Source: Cellvibrionales bacterium
GTDB taxonomy: Bacteria; Pseudomonadota; Gammaproteobacteria; Pseudomonadales; JAHEGP01
NCBI GenBank assembly: GCA_024645065.1
Contig: JAHEGP010000070.1
Coordinates: forward strand, 1-13,078
Direction: 5' to 3'
Length of the DNA stretch: 13,078 nt
Part shown: piece after piece, positions 5,132 to 10,456 of the stretch
Position numbering within the stretch: position 1 is the first letter of the stretch
Layout: every line of letters begins with the position of its first letter
Program-made: the position numbers and the translations under genes
The notes under the pieces: generated by a model
What the model was told of the DNA's origin: nothing
The model's database searches: none
What the model saw: only the letters and a program-made list of their open reading frames with translations

Positions 5132-6484
5132 ATGTCACTCGTTAATGCCAACAGTGAGCGCACCGCGGTGCTTTTTCTGGCGCAGGGCAGGGTCCTGCGT
5201 CAACTGCGCTATTCCGAGTTCGAGGCGGTGCTTGATCATGTCGGTGCCATGGGCGAGTTCTCCTCCAGTCAGGCCCAGGCGGTGTTCATCGAGATTGACG
5301 GCTCCCTGAGGGTTGTTGCAGCGGTATTTTTTATCCTGGAATTTGATACCCGCGGTTATCCTGACCCACAGTGGAACCTGCCATTACAGCTGCTGGCCAG
5401 CCAGGCCCAACCCGGGCCTGACATGGGCGCCGGACCGATTCGCCTGGCAACCCGGAGTCGCTGCCCCGTCAGCTGGCACCGGGACCAGCTCTGGGACCCG
5501 CCGCTGACAGGGTCAGCCAACCCCTTTGAAACTATCGCACAGCTAGTGCTCGAAAACCGGCTGGGCATGTCGAGGTGCGACCCGCCTGCCAAAGGCCGCA
5601 CACAGCTTGCAGCCGATGTCGAACAATCGCGATACGGGGTTGGCCTGAGTGACAGCGCAACTGCGCTGCGGCGGGAAGAGCGTGTGCGCCTAGCGCGTCG
5701 CCTGAGGGCTGCGCGTGGCAAAGTTGCCCGCTTGCGTATCGACCAGGAAAAGCAGTTGGTCGAACTACACAGTCGTCACCGGCGCCAGTTGCTGGAACTG
5801 GAGCAGGCGGTTGCGTCGCTGCAATTGCAGCTGGGCGATGAACAGCGGGTGAGCTCGCAACTCAAGCAGTCGCTGGATGCACAGGCAGAACACTTCTCCC
5901 GGATGAGAAACCTGATTAGCCAGCAGATAAGTACCCTTGAAAATGGTGGCCAGCTCGGGCAGCAGCTGGGAGAGGAGTTCAATGTCCGGCTGGATGCCGC
6001 GACAGCCGAACTGCAGGAACAACTGGAAAGAAAAGACGTTGAGCTGTTTTACCAGGATGGCGAGATCAAGTGCCTGGGCGAAAAAGTGGCACACCTGGAG
6101 CAACAGAAAGTCGAGCTGGAGAAAAAACTGGCGGGTAGCGACTTTTTACACGAGTTAAGCGACGCCGGCGTTTCCTTCGTTGCTGTACAACCGGGTGCGG
6201 GCGAGTTCAGGGTTCCCCTGGAGGATATTCCGGCCTACCTGGAGTCGCCCCTGGATTATGCAGCACGTTACTGTTATGTCGATATCCAGCACTACCGGGC
6301 GTGGCTGGAGCATAATCGCAAGCCGGTTTGCCAGGAAGCGTCCGGGAATGGCAAGCTCTGCGGATTACCGGTGCATCGGTGTGGATCGCCAGCCACTTTC
6401 GAGCCCGGAGAAAGTGATCGCTGCAGTCAGCACAAAGCCAGCAGCCTGACCCTGCGCCAGGTGATGCAATCAAGGGGCGCATAG
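5132..6484 (+). CDS. Coiled-coil protein with C-terminal Cys/His cluster, function unknown
   Basis: This 450-residue protein matches no named family I can identify. Three parts are visible. The N-terminal part (about 1-145) is globular and beta-rich. A basic, then heptad-patterned segment (about 175-335), rich in Gln, Glu, Leu and Arg, is a long coiled coil. The C-terminal part (about 340-450) is compact and carries Cys400, Cys410, Cys417, Cys431 and His434. The arrangement C-x9-C-G-x-P ... C-x2-H resembles small zinc-binding knots that follow a CGxP...CxxH pattern in some phage and bacterial proteins; zinc binding is inferred. No signal peptide or membrane span is seen. I prefer the ATG at 5132, which has AGGG at 5126-5129, over the in-frame ATG at 5069, whose extra 21 residues are proline-rich and low in family-like character. 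A structural or nucleic-acid-associated role is possible but not shown. Confidence 0.8.
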   Translation: MSLVNANSERTAVLFLAQGRVLRQLRYSEFEAVLDHVGAMGEFSSSQAQAVFIEIDGSLRVVAAVFFILEFDTRGYPDPQWNLPLQLLASQAQPGPDMGAGPIRLATRSRCPVSWHRDQLWDPPLTGSANPFETIAQLVLENRLGMSRCDPPAKGRTQLAADVEQSRYGVGLSDSATALRREERVRLARRLRAARGKVARLRIDQEKQLVELHSRHRRQLLELEQAVASLQLQLGDEQRVSSQLKQSLDAQAEHFSRMRNLISQQISTLENGGQLGQQLGEEFNVRLDAATAELQEQLERKDVELFYQDGEIKCLGEKVAHLEQQKVELEKKLAGSDFLHELSDAGVSFVAVQPGAGEFRVPLEDIPAYLESPLDYAARYCYVDIQHYRAWLEHNRKPVCQEASGNGKLCGLPVHRCGSPATFEPGESDRCSQHKASSLTLRQVMQSRGA

Positions 6485-6544
6485 CCCATAATTCCCGTCG
6501 GCGATTCTATCGTCACCCCCTTGCCTGGCTTTCGTGACCTATTG

Positions 6545-7522
6545 ATGCGCAGCGACGATCAACCAGTTTTGGCGCCGCTCTGGCAAACCAGGATTGTGGT
6601 GCAACCGTTGCATGAGCCCCTTGCCCGCGAGCGTGGTGTGCAGCTTTCGGTCGCCCGATTGGATTTGATTGACGCCGGCGTGCCCGGCAATAAATGGTTC
6701 AAGCTGTATCCCAATATCGACCTTGCCCGGCGCCAGGGCTGTCGCCGCATCGTCAGTTTCGGGGGTTCCTGGTCGAACCACATCCATGCTCTGGCCGAAG
6801 CGGGCCGGCGCTTCGACTTTGAAACGGTTGGCGTGATTCGTGGTTACGCGGAATTACCGCTGACTGCCACCCTGGCGGATGCCAAACGCTGGGGCATGCA
6901 ACTGGAGTTTGTCGGTCCTGCCGAGTACCGGTTGAAAACCGATCCCGGCTGGTTGTCGGCACTGCGGCGTCGCTATGCGCCCTGCATGGTCATACCGGAG
7001 GGCGGCAGTAATGCTGCAGCAGTCGCCGCTTGTGGCTTGATCATGCCCACCCTGGAGGCCGACGGCTACCGTCCCACTAGCGCGGTGCTGGCGTGCGGGA
7101 CCGGGGCTACCCTCGCCGGAATTCTGCGAGGTCCGGGCCAGCTCGACAAGGTGCTTGGAGTCAGCGTGCTCAAGGGTGATAGAGAGATTTACGACAGGGT
7201 TCGCATGCACGCGGCGGGGCGAATCGATGCTGGCCCCAGCTGGCATATCGACAGCGAACATCACTATGGCGGGTATGCCCGCACCGACGGTGAGTTGCTG
7301 GGTTTTATCGAGGGGTTTTACCAGCGCCATGGTATCGCCCTGGAGCCGGTATACACCGGTAAAATGATGGCGGCACTTTACCATCGACTGGAGCGGGGAT
7401 GGTTTGCCCGGGGGGAAAGAGTGGTGGCGTTGCATAGTGGGGGTTTGCAGGGTTTGCGGGGCTTCTCTGGCAAATGGCCCTGGGCTCGGGAACGCCTGGA
7501 CAGGGGTGAGCGACCCGGTTAA
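6545..7522 (+). CDS. PLP-dependent ACC deaminase / D-cysteine desulfhydrase family enzyme
   Basis: A fold-type II pyridoxal-phosphate enzyme of about 325 residues, the usual length for this family, which deaminates 1-aminocyclopropane-1-carboxylate or degrades D-cysteine to pyruvate, sulfide and ammonia. The Schiff-base lysine is Lys50 in GNKWFKL. The cofactor- and substrate-holding SFGGSWSNHIHALA segment is at 71-84, with Ser77-Asn78-His79 as expected. A phosphate-binding glycine loop CGTGATLAG spans 184-192, and the LEPVYTGK motif with Tyr270 lies at 266-273. In-frame TTG at 6521 would add eight residues; I prefer the ATG at 6545, although neither has a clear ribosome site. It begins 60 bases after the coiled-coil gene and ends before the nadK promoter. 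Which substrate is used cannot be decided by eye; true plant-growth-promoting AcdS is not implied. D-cysteine or related sulfur amino acid breakdown is the commoner role. Confidence 0.85.
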   Translation: MRSDDQPVLAPLWQTRIVVQPLHEPLARERGVQLSVARLDLIDAGVPGNKWFKLYPNIDLARRQGCRRIVSFGGSWSNHIHALAEAGRRFDFETVGVIRGYAELPLTATLADAKRWGMQLEFVGPAEYRLKTDPGWLSALRRRYAPCMVIPEGGSNAAAVAACGLIMPTLEADGYRPTSAVLACGTGATLAGILRGPGQLDKVLGVSVLKGDREIYDRVRMHAAGRIDAGPSWHIDSEHHYGGYARTDGELLGFIEGFYQRHGIALEPVYTGKMMAALYHRLERGWFARGERVVALHSGGLQGLRGFSGKWPWARERLDRGERPG

Positions 7523-7570
7523 GCGGTAATATCCGGGTGACATTAACTGCGTGTTGTGCCGTTTCCTCGT

Positions 7571-7576
7571 TATAAT
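7571..7576 (+). promoter_or_regulatory. Perfect -10 box upstream of nadK
   Basis: TATAAT at 7571-7576 matches the sigma70 -10 consensus fully, and lies 29 bases before the nadK ATG, so transcription would start near 7583 with a leader of about 23 bases. No good -35 exists at 16-18 bases; TTGTGC at 7554-7559 is too close (11-base spacer). An activator or an otherwise strong upstream context may compensate. It is the only clear promoter element before the five-gene run ending in pepN. Confidence 0.55.
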
Positions 7577-7605
7577 GCCCAGTCCATCTTACCATTGGCG
7601 AAGCA

Positions 7606-8478
7606 ATGGCAACTTTTCAGACCATAGGCCTGATCGGTCGGCTCGATAACGATCATGTCGTCGAGACGGTTCGCGAACTGCTGGCCATATTGCATGCAAG
7701 GGACCTCACGGTATTGCTTGAGGACGATATCGCGCGCCTGGTGCAAGACCCGAAGGTGGAGGCTGCAGATCGACGCACCATCGGCGAGCGCTGCGATCTG
7801 GCCATTGTGGTGGGTGGGGATGGCAGTTTACTTGGCGCCGCACGGGCGCTCGCGCCCCATGACTGCGCCGTTCTGGGCATCAACCGCGGCAGGCTGGGGT
7901 TTCTCACCGATATTCGACCAGAGCAGGTAGGGCGAAAAGTTGGCGAGGTGCTGGACGGGAAATTCCGGGTTGAGGAGCGCTTCTTGCTGGATGTTGAGGT
8001 GAACCGGGGCGAAGAGGTGATTGCCCGCGCCGCGGCGCTCAACGATGTGGTAATCAATTCCGGCCGTTCAGCGCGGATGATCGACTTCGACCTGTATATG
8101 AATGGCCACTTTGTCTACAGCCAGGATTCTGACGGACTCATCGTATCCACGCCCACGGGCTCGACCGCTTATGCGTTGTCAGGCGGTGGGCCGATTATGC
8201 ACCCCGAGCTGGATGCCATTGTATTGGTGCCCATGTTTCCCCACACGCTCAGCGCCCGGCCCATCGTGGTGGCTGGAGACACTGAAATCAAGGTGGTCAT
8301 CGGCGATTGTCACCCCTATGTCAGCTGCGATGGCCAGGTGCACTTAACCACGGCACCGGGCGATGTCGTGAATATCCATAAAAAGCCCCATCGACTCAAA
8401 CTGATTCATTTGCTCAATCACGATTTTTACGCGGCCTGCCGGGATAAGCTCGGCTGGAGTAACAGGTTGGCTAATTAG
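7606..8478 (+). CDS. nadK: NAD kinase
   Basis: ATP (or polyphosphate)-dependent NAD kinase that phosphorylates NAD to NADP in the cytosol, the sole de novo source of NADP in most bacteria. The 290-residue length is typical. The diagnostic GGDGS motif spans 70-74 with catalytic Asp72. The conserved NRGRLGFLTD segment is at 93-102, the LND element (Asn146-Asp147, binding the NAD ribose) at 145-147, the TPTGSTAY motif at 182-189 and the SGGGPI loop at 192-197. The end is a beta-sandwich domain with conserved CDGQ at 241-244. The ATG at 7606 has only a weak GGCGAAG ribosome site. It heads a tight cluster: the rhomboid gene follows after eight bases. Order and content match nadK neighbourhoods of Pseudomonas-like bacteria as I recall them. 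Confidence 0.97.
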   Translation: MATFQTIGLIGRLDNDHVVETVRELLAILHARDLTVLLEDDIARLVQDPKVEAADRRTIGERCDLAIVVGGDGSLLGAARALAPHDCAVLGINRGRLGFLTDIRPEQVGRKVGEVLDGKFRVEERFLLDVEVNRGEEVIARAAALNDVVINSGRSARMIDFDLYMNGHFVYSQDSDGLIVSTPTGSTAYALSGGGPIMHPELDAIVLVPMFPHTLSARPIVVAGDTEIKVVIGDCHPYVSCDGQVHLTTAPGDVVNIHKKPHRLKLIHLLNHDFYAACRDKLGWSNRLAN

Positions 8479-8486
8479 CGCATATT

Positions 8487-9368
8487 ATGGAATTGGAACT
8501 CATTGTTACTGATATGCAGCAGGACCTGCGCCCCTTCAGCGAGTTGCTGTGGCAGCGAGGCATTGCTCATCGCATCCATGAGAGTGCCGGCCGCCAGGTG
8601 GTGTCTATCGATAACGCCGCCATGGCAAATATGGTAGAGGAGTTATATCGTCGCTTTTCCAGTGGCCAGATTGCGCCCGTGTCGACGCTACCCGCGTCTG
8701 CCCGATCGAACGGCGCGCCCGACTGGCAACGCCGCCTGCTTGCGGCGCCGGTTACCCTTACTCTGGTGATCGGATGTGTCATTGGCGGTCTCATCGTATT
8801 CAGTACCAGGCAGGAATGGATCAGCTTGCTGACATTTCAGTCATGGTTCGAGCTTGGCGGGGCGCGTTTCTACCAGCCCCTGCTGGAGACTTTGCGGGCG
8901 GGACAATGGTGGCGCCTCTGGACACCGATATTCCTGCATTTCGGGATGCTCCACCTGGTATTTAACAGCTTGTGGTTGTGGGAGTTCGGGCGCCGTATCG
9001 AGGTGCACCAGGGGGCTGCGAGATTATTGTTGCTGGTGATGATTATTGGTCTGGGATCAAACTGTATCCAGTACCTGTTTGCCCGCAATATCACTTTTGG
9101 TGGTATGTCTGGTGTGGTTTACGGTCTGCTTGCTTATTGTTGGGGCTGGAGCCTGCTGCGACCTGGCCAGGACTTCGGTATACCGAGAGTGTTGGTTTAT
9201 GCGATGCTGGGTTTGATGGTCTTGGCGCTGACCGGTATTTTTTCACTGTTTGGCTTTGGAGCGGTAGCCAACGCCGCCCACTTTTCGGGTTTCTTGATCG
9301 GCCTGGTTATCGGGCTGTTACTGGCAAGCGTCTCGCGAGGACAGTATGGATTATCAAAAACTGATTGA
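8487..9368 (+). CDS. Rhomboid-family intramembrane serine protease (GlpG-like)
   Basis: Cleaves transmembrane segments of other membrane proteins within the inner membrane. The 293 residues split into an N-terminal cytoplasmic domain (about 1-80, resembling the GlpG N-domain in size and place) and a six-helix core. Likely membrane spans are about 88-106, 145-167, 178-198, 204-222, 234-256 and 262-282. The catalytic dyad is Ser208 in GMSG (206-209) and His265 in NAAHFSGFLIG. The oxyanion-hole and loop-1 pattern WRLWTPIFLH-x4-H-x3-N is present with His151, His156 and Asn160. The last 23 bases overlap the start of the next gene. Length and layout match E. coli GlpG (276 residues), but the gene is in the nadK-pepN cluster rather than near glpD/glpR, so I do not assign the symbol. 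Substrates are unknown. Confidence 0.93.
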   Translation: MELELIVTDMQQDLRPFSELLWQRGIAHRIHESAGRQVVSIDNAAMANMVEELYRRFSSGQIAPVSTLPASARSNGAPDWQRRLLAAPVTLTLVIGCVIGGLIVFSTRQEWISLLTFQSWFELGGARFYQPLLETLRAGQWWRLWTPIFLHFGMLHLVFNSLWLWEFGRRIEVHQGAARLLLLVMIIGLGSNCIQYLFARNITFGGMSGVVYGLLAYCWGWSLLRPGQDFGIPRVLVYAMLGLMVLALTGIFSLFGFGAVANAAHFSGFLIGLVIGLLLASVSRGQYGLSKTD

Positions 9369-9606
9369 AAACATGACCCCCGATATCTACCTGCGTTTGA
9401 AACAGTCACTGGAGCTGGGTAAATGGCCTGATGGTTCCAGCCTCAGTGCCGAGCAAAAGCAGCTCTGCATGGAGGCCGTTATCTATTGGGAGTGTCGTCA
9501 CATGGCACCGGAGCAACGCACGGGCTACATCGACAGCGGTAGTAAGGCCATTGGGGAAACCTGCACTGACGAGCAGATTCTGCAGTTGAAAGACACACTT
9601 CATTAG
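9346..9606 (+). CDS. yeaC: YeaC family protein (DUF1315)
   Basis: A small cytosolic protein of 86 residues belonging to the conserved DUF1315/YeaC family of gammaproteobacteria (E. coli YeaC is about 90 residues); no biochemical function is established. Recognisable family features are the helical start with MTPDIYLRLK (10-19), the LSAEQKQ segment (33-39) and the YWECRHM motif (47-53), a conserved core. There is no signal or membrane segment. The start ATG lies inside the end of the rhomboid gene, overlapping it by 23 bases, with AGGA at 9338-9341 as ribosome site, so the two are likely translationally linked. The next gene starts ten bases after its stop. Confidence 0.9.
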   Translation: MDYQKLIENMTPDIYLRLKQSLELGKWPDGSSLSAEQKQLCMEAVIYWECRHMAPEQRTGYIDSGSKAIGETCTDEQILQLKDTLH

Positions 9607-9616
9607 GAGTCATGCG

Positions 9617-10450
9617 ATGCAGCGGTTAGCCAGCGGCGGCTTGCGAAAAATGCTGACAGAGCTCAGCGACCCGGTAAGCTATCGGCTGGCTTTGGATAAC
9701 CGGCATTTCGCGCTGAATCCTTACCTCGGCAAGCGTATTGCGCTGCAATACCTGGGCAGTATCAATTGCTGCCACTGCGGCCGATTGACCAAAAAAAGTT
9801 TCAATCAGGGCTATTGCTACCCTTGCTTCAGGCGCTTGGCCCAGTGTGATAGCTGCATTATCAGCCCCGAAAAATGTCATTATTTCGAGGGCACCTGCCG
9901 CGAGCCGGAATGGGCGGACAATCACTGTATGCAGGAACACTTCGTGTACCTGGCAAACTCCAGCGGGGTCAAGGTGGGTATCACCCGGGGCTCCCAGTTG
10001 CCGACTCGCTGGATTGACCAGGGGGCGGTGCAGGCGATGCCGGTGATTCGGGTGAAAACACGCCAACAATCCGGCTTTGCAGAAGTCGTCATAAAGCAGC
10101 ACATCACCGACCGGACCCAGTGGCAGAGGATGCTCAAGGGCCAGGTCGACGTTATCGATTTGCCCGCGATCTGGCAGGATTTACTCCCCCAGGTGATGGC
10201 TGAGCTGAAGCAACTGCAGCACGACCATGGTTTGCAGGCGATCCAGATTCTCGAGCAGCCTGAAGTCGTCGAAGTCCGCTACCCGGTGAACGAGTACCCG
10301 AGCAAGGTAAAAGCCCACAATTTTGACAAGCAGGACAGGGTTGAGGGAGTCCTGATGGGAATCAAGGGACAATACCTGATGCTCGACACCGGTGTAATCA
10401 ATGTTCGCAAGTTTACTGCGTACCAGGTCGAATTTTTTGCTGAGGCATAA
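9617..10450 (+). CDS. DUF2797 protein with cysteine-rich domain and GIY-YIG-like region
   Basis: Member of the uncharacterised DUF2797 family (277 residues, normal length). A cysteine-rich part spans about 51-104: Cys51, Cys52, Cys54, Cys67, Cys70, Cys77, Cys80, Cys87, Cys94 and Cys104. Pairs such as C51/C54, C67/C70 and C77/C80 suggest one or two structural zinc sites. It is followed by FVYLANSSGVKVGIT (109-123), Arg131 and Glu156 (SGFAEVVIKQH). That pattern resembles GIY-YIG nucleases of the T5orf172/MUG113 type, where a Y-[IL] strand, a VKIGxT strand, an arginine and a metal-binding Glu recur. This fold link is my inference. Start ATG 9617 has TAGGAG at 9604-9609, seven bases upstream, and is preferred to the ATG at 9612 in another frame. 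Gene spacing (10 and 6 bases) places it in the nadK-pepN unit. Confidence 0.85.
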   Translation: MQRLASGGLRKMLTELSDPVSYRLALDNRHFALNPYLGKRIALQYLGSINCCHCGRLTKKSFNQGYCYPCFRRLAQCDSCIISPEKCHYFEGTCREPEWADNHCMQEHFVYLANSSGVKVGITRGSQLPTRWIDQGAVQAMPVIRVKTRQQSGFAEVVIKQHITDRTQWQRMLKGQVDVIDLPAIWQDLLPQVMAELKQLQHDHGLQAIQILEQPEVVEVRYPVNEYPSKVKAHNFDKQDRVEGVLMGIKGQYLMLDTGVINVRKFTAYQVEFFAEA

Positions 10451-10456
10451 GCAGTC

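Noticed and set aside
4809..5138. Minus-strand frame of 109 residues with a GTG start across the gap before the coiled-coil gene
   Set aside because: It overlaps the 3' end of the secreted-protein gene and the start of the next gene, its N-terminus is unconvincing and no domain is recognisable. A conserved homologue would reopen it.
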